From assembly GCA_022702545.1 (NCBI GenBank), contig JAHRBC010000004.1:6478001-6542000 (forward strand): a DNA stretch of 64,000 bases, given 5' to 3'. The notes beneath the pieces were generated by a model, which saw only the letters and a program-made list of their open reading frames with translations, had not been told where the DNA came from and searched no databases. How positions within the stretch are numbered: the stretch's first letter is position 1; each line of letters opens with the position of its first letter. Both the position numbers and the translations under genes were made by a program. Of this stretch, positions 1 to 10,829 are shown piece after piece. Source of the stretch: Phycomyces nitens (taxonomy: Eukaryota; Mucoromycota; Mucoromycetes; Mucorales; Phycomycetaceae).

Positions 1-981
1 GGCAACTTCTTCTGCCCCCGTTACTGCTGCTCCCATTGTTGCTGCCCTCATTGTTGCTGCTCCCGTTGCTGCTGCTTCTCTCTCCCCCACTGTGGTTGCA
101 CTTGCTGCGTTTGAAGCTCCTCAAATGCAGGAAACCAACCGTGGGTATGTGAGTATATACTATTGAAATATATTGCTAGTCTAATACCTTCTAAAAATAT
201 ATTAGGGCTTCATCAGACGCTACCTGAAGACCCAAAACTTCAGGACCAACAACCCAGACTTGGTTGAGGCTAACAACCAAAAGCCTAGCTGGAGAACGGA
301 CGTGGCCTTTAACGAGAGTCCCAACAAAGAGTTGGTACTCGAGATAATGGCCTATCTCCAGCCAAGGTTTCTCGAGTCTGGGTTGAGGTACCCTGACCTC
401 CACCAGTATATATACACCAACTTCAATAGAAGGCGGACTCAGGAGAAGAAGTCTTTTGAGAAGCGAGCAGAAGTGAATGCTCGCTCAAGAAGAAATGGCC
501 GTCAGGCGGACGTGAGTTATTATTTTTATTATGAAAAGGATTTCTATTAACTCAATTGACAATCATATATTTCATCAGCATCTCACTCGCTGCTGGGAGG
601 CATACTCCAATAACAAGGCGGCAATTGACCAAGAAATGGACCGGGACTGCAACAATCTCATCCAAAAGGCAGCAATGTCTGAGGGTGAGTCTGACGATGA
701 GGGGAGCAATGCTTTGTTTGGGCGTCGCATCCTCACTGCACGCCCAAGCTGGCGAAGCAACGAGGTAAATAAATTCGCAAAGAATATTGTTTATTATTTT
801 TATAGAATACTAATGAATATTTTAGTTCAATCATTTCCTTGAACTTGTCAATGACTACGTGCTTGCCGGCTTGGGAACAAGACATTGTCAGATGCTTCAT
901 CAAAAGTTTGGCCACATCGACAAAGTAGCAGTCCCGGAGGGAATGGTCCCTCCCCCGCCTGAATGGGCCGTTAGAAATTAA
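1..981 (+). CDS. CACTA accessory protein, copy AC (5' end outside window)
   Basis: Exons are roughly <1-145, 206-510, 578-763 and 826-981, with GT-AG introns at the same places as in copies B and D. Exon 1 is only a tail here: an Ala/Val/Pro-rich stretch. Exon 2 carries the family core (KPSWRTD, SPNKELV, then a basic region ending in SRRN). Exon 3 carries AMSEGESDDEG and RPSWRSNE, and exon 4 ends with PEWAVRN and a stop. The frame is open throughout what is visible. I do not recognise the family beyond its constant pairing with the transposase in this window. A DNA-binding helper role like plant TNPA is inference. Confidence 0.75.
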
Positions 982-1127
982 AAAAATTAAAAAATAAATA
1001 AAAAAAACCTCATCTTTGCTCCTTTCATGCACTCAATCCTAAAGACTCATTCAAATTCTATACTTGTTTATTTTATTCTGGTATGCAATCTTGTTTAAAA
1101 ATGAGTAAAGACATATTTTATTAAAAC

Positions 1128-1815
1128 TTAAGCATATATTTTTTTAGGTAAAGGGATAACCAGTATCTTCTTTACATTATTTTGGGTCATATGTTCAGCC
1201 AGTGCTACTTCTAACAGAATGCAATGTACAGGCACAATACTGTGGTAGTTGGCTGGAGAAAATTGTGGCCTACAAATGTCAACACTTTCATGTTCTCTTG
1301 TACGCTTGGAATCAAAGACAAACCAGCAAACGTACGCGAAAACATGTTGCTTATTGTGATGACAATTTAGTCGGCCATGAGACATAGGGGACATAGACTG
1401 GGAATGGACAAACATATATTGAATCTCGCCTGTGTACGCAGTCGGATTTTTGTTGTCATTTCCAGAGAACAGAGCTTGAACATAAGAACCATGACCGACA
1501 GTACCCTTCTTGCCTTTGTATGACTGGCCAAGGAGATCGATAGATGTGCTCTTGCATATTTGGTTGTCAACAAAATACGGCGAAGATGAGGCATGTCAGT
1601 AATCCACTAAATCTGGCTTTGCATATACGAGCTTATAGTGTTCCAAGAGATAGGGATATTCAAGGTCGTTCATTGATTTATACGGTTTCATAGAGAGTGG
1701 CAATGCAGAAGGAGGGAGAGGTTCGTTGCCTTTGATAGAGAGTGGATTCATAGAGGCTTGCATAAATCACTGCAAAAGAGGGGCTGTTTGTAGTACCAGA
1801 AATCCGGCATTATGG
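1128..1815 (-). pseudogene. tnp2-type transposase, 3' remnant of copy AC
   Basis: Reverse-strand translation gives the family C-terminus: NPLSIKGNEPLPPSALPL, then DLLGQSYKGKKG, YTGEIQYMFVH, HVFAYVCW and the ending LVIPLPKKIYA with a stop at 1128. In-frame stops occur in the low-complexity linker (TGG-type position, near 1770) and in VDY-stop-HASS near 1590, so this copy is dead. It faces the accessory gene at 1-981 with about 150 bp between the two 3' ends, as in the complete copies. It stops abruptly at the terminus of element B. Confidence 0.8.
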
Positions 1816-2513
1816 TACTGAAAAGGGGTGGGTTTCACCTAGTTTAAATATTTTTTCAACTAGGAGGCATGCTAGCTTCACAGGTACCTCGGTGTCGTGG
1901 TTTGCAGTAGTAGAAACATGTAAAAATGTGCCGCAGGTGAGGTCTGTTAGCACTTTCGGTATATAGATCTGATTTGGAACGATGAAAAAAAGTATTTAAA
2001 AGAACGGTTCTATTTTGGTCGTCTCAACGTGGTCGTTGAAATGTTCAGATACGTCACATATCTTTATGTTGCGAGTTGTAGAAACTCGATGTATCTACTA
2101 GTGGTTACTACCCAAGACCAATCAAATCAAACACTTGAAAGCCTCTTTATTCTTCTTCACCAGTAATATATCACCCATTATTTGATTTCCCGTTTATATT
2201 GGATTGGTAATGGTTTACGGTTTTATTTTTATTGGAAAGAATAGAATGTTTCTAGGTTTAGGGTCTATTATTACGCCTATTCCTATGCCTAGCCGTTTCT
2301 ACCCGGTTGCTTGCTGCTATTTGGATGGAATATTTTTCTACATAAAAAATACCTGCAAAAATATGAATATCCAGCAATTTTTTGGGCTGCAGGAGTGTTC
2401 TGTAAAAGATAAAGAAGTGTTAATGATGTGGGGTACAAAGAGAAAATTTTTGTGTGTCAAAAGATACTTACATTGCAAGAGATGGGCAAGAGTGTGCAAA
2501 GGGGACTTGAATT

Positions 2514-3024
2514 TTAAGGCTGGATGGGCTGTGTGGCAGGTTTTACTATAAAAAAGGGAATAAAAATTAATATGGGTGAACAGAGTGATGATATATTTAA
2601 TTTACATACCAGGAGCCAAATGGGTTATCAAAGTAGGGGGTATGGTGTGTAAAGGAAGCCCAAGTGAGTCTATAAAACACATAATAATAATAATTAATAA
2701 ATAATCTGAATAATATTTTGGATAAGCAAAAAGAGATTTATAAAGAATATTACCTTTATGATTACAATTGCGAATGATGGAGGAGGCCGATGGCATGAAT
2801 AGAAAGGGCAGTCTACAATGGAATAGAGTCAGAGAGGGAACAAGTATGATTGAAAGAAAAAATTTTACCTGGTGCCGATGGCATCCCTATATAAGTTGTT
2901 TGGCCAATCTAAAAGAGAAAGTGAAAATAATTTTTATCAAGATGATGGTACCAGTGAATGCGGCCAGTGAGTATTTGTCTAGATGGCCATTGTGGAAAGG
3001 ATGAGTTGCAATGGGAGCGCACAT
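2514..3024 (-). CDS. Third gene of CACTA element, copy B (micro-exon gene, shortened)
   Basis: The model follows copy D splice site for splice site: the start ATG is the first codon after a 3' splice site (TTCATAG), followed by exons of about 73, 40, 59, 60 and 74 nt separated by GT-AG introns of 43-100 nt. The frame begins MCAPIATHPFHNGHLDKY and stays open over four junctions, then meets a TAA at 2514 where D has TAC. Between B and D I counted about six amino-acid-changing and three silent differences, so protein-level selection is not obvious. Product unknown; no motif recognised. It lies between the left terminus and the accessory gene and is transcribed toward the terminus. Confidence 0.5.
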
Positions 3025-3323
3025 CTATGAAAAAGAGGTTAATTTGTGTGTATAAAGAGGTATAAAAAATGTCTTACCAGAGAAAGGCGCCAATATCAAA
3101 AAAGCAAGGAAAAGGAAAAATAAAGGGAACCAAAAAAAAGGAGAGAGTCTGAAATTTTTTTCACCTTTGAAGCATGCTGCGGAAAGCATGATGGATTGAG
3201 CCCAAAAACAATATCAAGGCCGATTTGCATCTCAGTGCTTCAAGACAATAGAGGAACATCTTTATAGTCATTCAAAATGCCTATATATAACGGCCTTTTT
3301 GATATTCAACCTCTCTTACCTTT

Positions 3324-3349
3324 ACACACACACACACACACACACACAC
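3324..3349. repeat. (AC)n microsatellite in accessory-gene upstream region, copy B
   Basis: About 13 AC units, roughly 110 bp upstream of the accessory start codon. Copy D has the same repeat at the same place (16885-16914) with a different length, so it is an inherited part of the element that varies in unit number. Confidence 0.9.
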
Positions 3350-3461
3350 TTACTCACCCACCCAACAAAACAGTTTTTGTATGTATATTATATTTATTTT
3401 TATTTCAATTGAACAAAAACTAATAATTATAATCGAAATATACTTTACCATATTCTAGAAA

Positions 3462-4650
3462 ATGGTTAACCAAAGAAGATCGATTGCTCCTCGTCCCACT
3501 CCTGCTCCTGCTCTCACTCCTGCCAACATGGAGCAAATTGTCGAGATGCTCTCTGGAATTCAAGACAACATGACCAGAGTGGAAGATAAGGTCACCAATG
3601 TAGAAGGCGAGTTGGTGACCTCCAACACCAAACTGGTAACGATGGATGCCAGACTTGGTGTCATCATTGCTGGAACCCGTGAAGCCATTAAGGCCATTGA
3701 CAATTTTGGAGAAGAGGTTCCTGCCACTGCCACCAGTGAACCCAGCAATGTTGCGGTTGTGGAGGCCATTGGTTTGGCCGGACCCAGCCATAAAACATCA
3801 GTGGAGGTCAATGTAAGCATTATACCTTATACTATATTATCAATTCATTAACTTGTTTACTATATCAGAGAAAGATCCGTGAGTTCTTGTGGGAGCCAAA
3901 TTTCCATGCAAATACTCCAGCAGAGATCTTGGCCAACACTAACAAGCCCAGGTGGAACACGGATGTTCACTTTAATGTGACTCCAAACAAGGAGTTAGTG
4001 AACAGGCTTCTTGTCGTCCTGGAGCACAAGTTTGCTGGTGATGGGATGAGAACCAAGGATCTTCGTGATAAGCTCCACAAAAACTTCATCAACAGATGCA
4101 AACAGGAGAAGATCTCTGCTGCTGCAAAAGAGATCACGAACACACGTTCACGGAGAGCCAGACGTGCTGGTGAAGTAAGTTATCCTTGATATATTAAAAA
4201 TCTATTCCAAAAAATAATAACAAGGTTATTATTAGAACCACAAGCGCCGAACAAAGGCATACGGCAGCAACATGGTTGCCATCAACCAAGAGATGGGCCG
4301 GGATTGTGCCAATGCACTCCCCAAGGAAGCAATGTCCGGAGGAGAATCGGATGACGAAGTCTCCGAAACTGGAAGAAGACGTGTGATTCGGACCGTCCGC
4401 CCAAGTTGGAGAAGCGATGAAGTGAGTTGTTGAGCTGATTATAAATAATATTTTGGATGACTTTAGATTACTAATGTGCAATTGATAGTACAACCGATTT
4501 ATCCAAGTCATTGATAGATTCGTTGGTCTCCAACTTGGAGCAAACTCTCACCAGTTGCTGTCAAGGGTTTATGGCAGAACTGTGGACGTGGCAGTCCCGA
4601 CCAATTTAAATCCCAGTCTTGCTCAGTGGGCTCTTAGACATGGGCTTTAA
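3462..4650 (+). CDS. CACTA accessory protein, copy B (334 aa, intact)
   Basis: Exons 3462-3812, 3869-4174, 4236-4421 and 4489-4650, all in phase 0, give an uninterrupted 334-aa protein starting MVNQRRSIAPRP. Residues about 23-70 form a likely coiled coil (MEQIVEMLSGIQDNMTRV onward, heptad-like). Exon 2 has the core KPRWNTD, TPNKELVNRLL and a basic tail ending RSRRARRAGE. Exon 3 has AMSGGESDDE and RPSWRSDE, and exon 4 is a short C-terminal domain ending AQWALRHGL. The gene converges on the transposase, with 115 bp between stop codons. This pairing in every copy suggests a required partner, possibly binding the element ends. The family is not recognised by name. Confidence 0.85.
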
Positions 4651-4765
4651 TAAAATAATTTTTTATCTCTCCATCTATTTTTTTGACACGCGTTACGTTT
4701 TGACGGCATTTATAAAGGCAATGCTATTTCTGTTTGTTCTTTATAAAAGAGAAAAGATTTTTTTA

Positions 4766-7700
4766 TTACACGCAAAGTTTCTTTGGCAAAGGAATGACCA
4801 GCATCCTCTTTATACCATTTCGGCTTGTGTGTGTGGCAGTCGCAACTTCCAAAAGAAGGTGATGCACTGGCAAGATGCACTCATTGGTAGCAGGAGAAAA
4901 ACTGGGCAAACAGATGTCAACACCTTCATCTTCGCGTGATCGTTCATAACAGACACCATTCCATCGCACAAAGGCAAAGACATGCTGGCTTTGATAGCCA
5001 CGACGATTTAAACGGACAGAGGCAGAGAGAGGCGGCGTAAACTGATGAACAAAAATATACTGTATCTGCCCAGTATAGGCGGTCTGGTTCTCACCAGTGC
5101 TGCTACCAAACAAAGCTTGTACACGAGATCCACCATTTCCAGAGCTATTGTGTCTACAATAAACTTGGCCAAGGAGATTTATCGATTTCAGCTTCACGAT
5201 CTGATTGTCAACAAACAACGAAGAAGAAGTGGCATGTTGATAATGCTGGAGGGTGTCAATGTCATACGTATCCACATAGTAAGCCAACAATTGAGGATAG
5301 TCAATATCACTCATTTTTGTGGCAGACTTTTGAAGCAGAGGAAACGCAGAGGGGGGAAGAGGCTCGTTACCCTTGATTGGGAATTCAGAATTCTCTGAAG
5401 CTTCGATGAAATCCAGCAATCTGAACAGGCGTCGTGTTGGTGTTGGTGTGGGTGTGGGTGTGGGGGTAGGGATAGAGGCAGAGGTGGAGGCAGAGAGGAG
5501 GTTTGAAAAGAGAGGAGTGAAGATGTCTTGGCTTGGAGATTGTAGAACAGCATTGACATAATCATTCTTGAATACGTCCTGGACAAATTTCCGCATGTAG
5601 GTTGCCTCAAACCCATTCTTTCCATTCGTGCTCACGTTCTTTAGCAATCCGTTGTACCTCTCAAACCCAAAGAGCCAATAGCCGTACACCGGTCCAAAAT
5701 CATTGATGGTCTTATGAAGATGGAGGTGCAGGTGCATGTTGCAGGTGAGAAGACTTGGAGGGTAAAGGCGCTCGCACTCTTGGCAGAATTGCTGAAGGTG
5801 GTGATGGGCATTGTCAACATCCTGGAAGGACACAGATGGCTTGACAATCAGGCGGCAGGCATCCACAAAGTTCATCCAACTGTTAAACTTTTGATGCAGG
5901 AGAACGGGCTTCAACGCAACAGGCAAATATACCAGCACCCAAGATTTCCACTCGTCTGCTTTCATGAATGGAAATCCCCTGGCAATCTTTGTCTTTAGTG
6001 AACTGTAATCACTTGGCAGCTCCATGGTGTCTGCTATCTCCTGCATCACAAGAAGATCGTCATTGGACAAATCACCACCAGAGATCCAGTTTTCAACCAT
6101 TCTCTTGGCGGTTCCCAGGAAGAGGTTGTGCATGGGGTCCACCACAGTTGCGCAGACAAGATCAAGATACTGGAGGCGGTGAAGCTCTGACCATCGTACA
6201 CCATTCTCAACTTCAAGTCCATGCCTTTCGGAAATCGTCTGGGCATCTTTCCAAAGTGTTGCATGGTGTCTGTTGTCAACTGATGTCCGAAGAGACCATT
6301 GTGAATAGTCAAATCCACGGAAATCCACCTGGTTTGACCCCTCCAAACGAGAGAACTGACGATTGCACTTGTAGCATGCATTGGTGCTGTTGTGTGCCGT
6401 AAACCCACTCGTCTTCCTTGCAGCTGGGATATCGCACGCCACCATCAACAATGCACCACGGACATTGACACCAGACGGGCACTCAAAGGTTGGGATCCTT
6501 ATTCCAACAAACAACTGCTCCAGTTCATCGACCAACGGCTTGAGATAACTGTTGATCTCATCTGTCTTTGGCTCCTTGGGTCCAGGCATCAGACCGACGA
6601 GAATAGTATTTTCGGCCTTGAACCTTTCCTCCCTAGGCAAATTATTGATTACAAGATAGATGGCACCACAAGAATAGCTGATTCCATCAAAGGGCTGGAA
6701 CCAGTCAATGTTCAGTGTCAGCATCAAAGAACGTGGATCTGCAACGAACGAAACACCACCCATGTCCTGGAGACCCTTCCACATTGCACCATCGTAGATA
6801 TCGCACATGGTGTCTACAACTTTTAGCTCCTGGTTCCAGTGACGAATCTTGGTCTCAAAATCTGGGCGGAGGAAAAGGACCTCAACGCCTGCTTGACGGA
6901 CTGATAGACGTACGATCTCTTGGCAACCAAAGCACCAGATGACGATTGCTTCATCAATTGACAACCACATACAGATTGGGAACCGAGCTTAGCAGAATCG
7001 CACCAAAGTGGAGCAGACCCAGCTTCCTCATACACCGTGTGGCAATCCTGGCACACAACGAATCTCTTTACACCCTTGGTCAAGGCAGTGAAACCCGTCA
7101 TGCTTTGGAGACCAGAAAGGCTTGAGGGCAATTGGAAGTCCTGTCCGTAAATCGTCAAGAGTTTGTTGATGAACTCAATCAAGACAACAGCACCCTTATC
7201 GACCACATAACGGGATGCAAACAGAACAATGAAAATGGCAATTGCTCTGTGCACTGGGTTTTCGGGCATACCAGGAGTAGCAAAAGGGTCTATTATTTAA
7301 AAAGGAAAATTATTAACACTCAATTTTTGCTTGCTTTTGTATTATAGTTATTCAATACTGACCTTCACTATCAAACTCCTCGACCTCAATCTCCTCGACA
7401 TCGGCTTCATCATCACTGTCATTGTCAGAGTCGTTGGTGATTTCGGCACCATCGCCATTGACCTCATTGTCAAGTTGATCGGCATCAACCATTTGGTCAT
7501 AATCCCCAAAAGGTAAGCTGGGCTGACTGTCAACTGCCACGGATTCGGATTCAATAATCGGCATTGCTGCAAATATGGGTTAGATTAGTTTATTACTCTG
7601 CACTGGTTTTCAAATAAATATATTTTACCCTCAACGTCCAAATCCATCATATCACTTTGTGTGCCTGAGTTCAATTGAAAAATACAAGTTATTATTGCGC

Positions 7701-7879
7701 AGTAAATGAAAATTAACACTAGTATACATACTGCTCTCAAATTCGCCAGTTTCTTCAGTTCTTGCTCTCTTACTATGGCGTTGGTAAGTGCGCTTGGATA
7801 CAATAGTGAATCCTTGCTGGTTATTGCTGCATTTGTTGCAGTAACAGGCAGTAGTGTTTTGTGCGGAAATAGAAGACAT
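4766..7879 (-). CDS. tnp2-type CACTA transposase, copy B (one apparent frameshift)
   Basis: Exons 7879-7732, 7664-7629, 7566-7363 and 7289-4766. Exon 1 encodes a small zinc-finger-like motif (CYCNKC, then QRHSKRAR). Exons 2-3 are acidic (SDNDSDDEADVEEIEVEE). Exon 4 holds the catalytic domain: TLNIDWFQPFDG (first likely Asp), VACDIPAARKTSGF (second), a zinc-like NACYKCNRQF, IDPMHNLFLGTAKRM and FGFERYNGLLKN, as in the tnp2 (CACTA/EnSpm) family. The C-terminal linker is (PT)n. A one-base deficit in the CC at about 6880-6881 splits the frame; with it restored the gene would be full length. The ending is IPLPKKLCV. It excises and reinserts the element by family function. Confidence 0.85.
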
Positions 7880-7960
7880 AGTTTATATTATTTGATTGTG
7901 AGATAAAAAAGGAAACAAGTGCTACATATTTTTATTTGCTGTCATTTTATAGACAAGAAA
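7880..7960 (-). promoter_or_regulatory. Conserved transposase promoter block, copy B
   Basis: On the reverse strand a TATA box (GTCTATAAAATGACAGC) is followed about 12 bp on by AATAAAAATATG and then CACTTGTTTCCTTTTTT before the start ATG. The same string of blocks precedes the transposase in copies C (about 10660), D (about 21440) and G (58370-58410), so it is probably the core promoter and 5' leader of the family. No direct evidence of transcription start is available from sequence alone. Confidence 0.6.
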
Positions 7961-8121
7961 AAGGCTATTGTTCTTTGATCCTTTGCCCGAACCAATAGGA
8001 TGCATCAAAATTATACTTTTTATTTTTAAAAAAAATAATGTCTGAGATGAAAAAAAGCTCTATGTTTCTAGTACCCATCTGCACCATTTATACTAGGTGA
8101 AATCAAGGGGTTTTTCCAGTG

Positions 8122-10630
8122 AATGCTCTCAACCGGAAAGGGCCTTGAGACATGGCATAGGAGGGGGCATAGGAGGAGGCATGGGAGGAGGCATGGGAGG
8201 AGGCATGGGATGGGGCATAGGATGGGGCATAGGAGGAGGAGGTAAGCTTGGACATAAAGGGGTGGAAGGGGGTTTGACTGGGACATTGAAGAACAGAAGA
8301 TACATAATCGCCCTTGTATGCATCATTAATAAAGTTCTTCATGTAGGTGGACTCAAAGCCGTCTTGTCTGTTGGTCTTGATGTTTTTTAACAATCCATTG
8401 TATCTCTCAAATGAAAACAGCCAATAACTGTACACTGGTCCAAAATCACGAATAATGGTATGAAGATGAAGGTGTAGGTGCATGTTACAAGTGAGAAGAT
8501 TCGCAGGATATAGGGACTGACATCTTCGACCGAACATTTCCAGGAAATTGTGGGCATCGGTTGCCTTGGAAAATGAGATTGCTGGCTTGACCAAAAGGCG
8601 GCAGGCATTAACGAAGCTGATCCAGTTGTTGAAGTTGTCAGGAGGGAGCACACCTTTCAACAGGACTGGAGAGTATACGAGGACCCAGGACTTCCACTCG
8701 TCTGCTTTCATGTAGGAAAAGCCTTTTCTGATCTTGCCTTTGAGGACAGCATAATCGGCCGGCAGAACCATAGACTCGGCAGTCTTTTGCATGGCAGCAA
8801 GATCACGGTCTGTGATCAGGCCATTGTCAATCCACCTCTCGACCATTCACTTGGCCGTACCCAAGAAGAGATTGTGCATGGGATCAATGATCGTGCAGCG
8901 AACAACATCAAAGTATCCAAGGCGATGCAACTGGGACCATCGAACGCCATTTTCGATTTCCAGCTGATGCCTTTCTGAGGGCATACTGGCACTCTTCCAC
9001 ACCTCAGCATGCAACCGATTTTTGACACCACTGCGAAGGGACCACTGTGCAGAGTCGAAGCCACGAAAGTCAATGCTGTTTGTTCCATCCAAATGAGAGA
9101 AACCACGACTACACTTGAAGCATGCATGGGTGCTGTTGTGGGAAGTAAACCCACTTGTCTTTCTGGCAGCTGGAATGTCACACGCCACCATAAACAACGC
9201 AGCACGGATGGTAACACCTGATGAACACTCGGCAGTTCGCATCTTCACACCAACATACAGCTCTTCCAAATCGTCCACCAACGGCTTGAGATAGTGGTTG
9301 ATCTCATCAGATTTTGGTTCCTTGGGCCCAGGCATAAGTCCAACAAGAATGATGTTCTCTGCCTTGAATCGCTCAGCCCTAGGAAGATTGTTGACGGCCA
9401 AGTAGATCACACCACAGGAATAGGTCACCCCATTGAACGGCTGGAACCAGTCAACGTTCAATGTCAGCATGAGAGAACGTGGGTCTTGGACGAAAGAAAC
9501 ACCATTCGAGTCCTTGAGCTCCTTCCACATGGCGCCGTGGTACACATTGCACATCGTGTCTTCGACCTTCAGCTCCTTGTTCCAATGGCGGATTCTTGCT
9601 TCGAAATCTGGGCGGAGGAAAAACACTATCAACGCCTGCTTGACAGAATGGTAGTTGTATTGGCGTCTGGCTACCAAAGCACCTGATGATGACACCTTCA
9701 TCAACTGGGAATTGCAAGAGGAATGTGCTCCTGGCTTCTGGAAATCGCACCGAAGGGGAACAGACCCAGCTTCCTCGTACACCTTGTGACAATCCTGGCA
9801 CACAACAGATTTCCTTATTCCTTGGGACATGGCTGAAAATCCTGTCATGCGCTGCAGACCAAGCAGGCTTGTGGGCAGTTGGAAATCTTGATCATAGATT
9901 GTCAAGAGCTTGTTGACAAACTCGATCAAGACAACGGCGCCCTTGTCAACCACATAACGGGATGCAAACAGGACAACAGAAATGGCGATGAACCTGTGCA
10001 CTGGGTTTTCAGGCATTTGGGGGGAGGCAAAAGGATCTATTTTAAAATGGAAAATATTAACACCCAATTTTTTAGGCTTTTTCTCTATTTAACACTGACC
10101 TTCACCATCCAACTCCTCAACTTTGATCTCTTCCAAATCGCCCTCGTCATCATCATCACCACTGTTCATCTCATTCTCATCGGCATCAGCATCAGCATCG
10201 GCATCGGCATTAGACTCATTGTCAGCACCAATTTTGCCATGATTGGCAAAAGGATCGGCTTCCAAAAATGGCAAGTTCTCCTGATCACCAAGTACATCTG
10301 AGGACCCGACTTTATGGAACAAGGTAGCCAGATATAGAATATAGTAGTTATTTAGTTTCTGTTGCTATGCCAATAAATAATCCTTACGTTCAAAATCAAC
10401 ATCTATCATATTGCGTTGAGAGGAGATTTCTAGTAAAATATATTATGATACAATTCATAGAGTGTTTACAAAAGTAACTTGCCCCTTTCGCAATTTTCAA
10501 GACGCTCTAATCTTGCTCTCTTTGCATGACGTTGAGCAGTCAGTTTCTGGACAAGACTGTAACCATTCTTGCTTGTATTGCATCTAGGGCAAAAGCACTT
10601 CTCATTGTAGACATCGGAAGTAGAAGACAT
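8122..10630 (-). pseudogene. tnp2-type CACTA transposase, copy AC 5' part (truncated, one stop)
   Basis: The start at 10630 (MSSTSDVYNEKCFCPRCN) opens the usual zinc-finger-like exon, and QRHAKRARLE follows. The second exon is short, the third encodes a striking (DA)n-DENEMN acidic run (about 10318-10100), and the catalytic exon runs from about 10035. It is open through TLNVDWFQPFNG, VACDIPAARKTSGF and DPMHNLFLGTAK, then hits TGA at 8847 where relatives have Arg (CGA to TGA). The frame then resumes with MVERW. It ends in an APSHASSH repeat linker and is cut at 8121 by element B. The first intron may use a GC donor. Its C-terminus may be the piece at 1128-1815. Confidence 0.8.
8151..8240. repeat. 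12-bp coding minisatellite in transposase linker (copy AC)
   Basis: Repeated GGCATGGGAGGA / GGCATAGGAGGG units encode the reverse-strand A-P-S-H/Y linker near the transposase C-terminus. The same linker is (PT)n in B and unrelated Thr/Val/Pro-rich sequence in E, so the position tolerates repeat turnover. Confidence 0.8.
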
Positions 10631-10829
10631 GGTATTTGTGTATTGAAGTTTAAACAAAAAGGAAACAAGTGTTACATATGCTTTATTTGCTACGGTTTTA
10701 TAAGAGTATAAAAATATTATCTCCTGTTCTTTATATCCGAGCCAATTAAATACAATAAAACAATATTTTCAAGGTGATCACAAAAAAATGTGTTGAGTTG
10801 CAAATTTGCTTCAGCTTTCTCCATGTTCT

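Larger units (their letters stand above)
1..1815. mobile_element. Broken CACTA element AC, left part (accessory gene plus transposase 3' end)
   Basis: This stretch holds an accessory gene (+) and, facing it, the last part of a tnp2-type transposase (-), the order found in the complete copies B and D. The element's left terminus lies outside the window. At 1816 it is cut by the terminus of element B. A 5' transposase part in the same orientation resumes at 8122, so 1-1815 and 8122-10803 may be one element split by B. Against a simple split: no 3-bp target duplication is visible (TGG left, AAT right), and about 20 bases next to the junction look homologous but diverged on the two sides. A chimera of two related copies is the alternative. 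Confidence 0.65.
1816..8121. mobile_element. CACTA element copy B (6306 bp, three-gene type)
   Basis: The right end reads as CACTGGAAAAACCCC on the reverse strand at 8121, followed by TTGATTTCACCTAG. The left end reads TACTGAAAAGGGG and then the matching GGTTTCACCTAG. Inside are, left to right, the third gene (-), the accessory gene (+) and the transposase (-). From about 2136 it is collinear with copy D to its right part. The element is inserted in a related transposase gene: its terminus is read through as TGKTP at the end of that gene at 8103-8121. No target duplication can be seen, unlike copies D, E and F. Confidence 0.85.
8122..10803. mobile_element. Broken CACTA element AC, right part
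   Basis: Transposase 5' part plus promoter block. It aligns with the right ends of B and D up to about 10800 but lacks the last 75 bp or so and the CACTG terminus, because the sequence switches there to the second CACTA family. Confidence 0.65.

Noticed and set aside
7348..7572. 74-codon reverse frame overlapping the acidic exon of transposase B
   Set aside because: Alternative frame of exon 3. The acidic frame in phase with exons 1, 2 and 4 is the real one.
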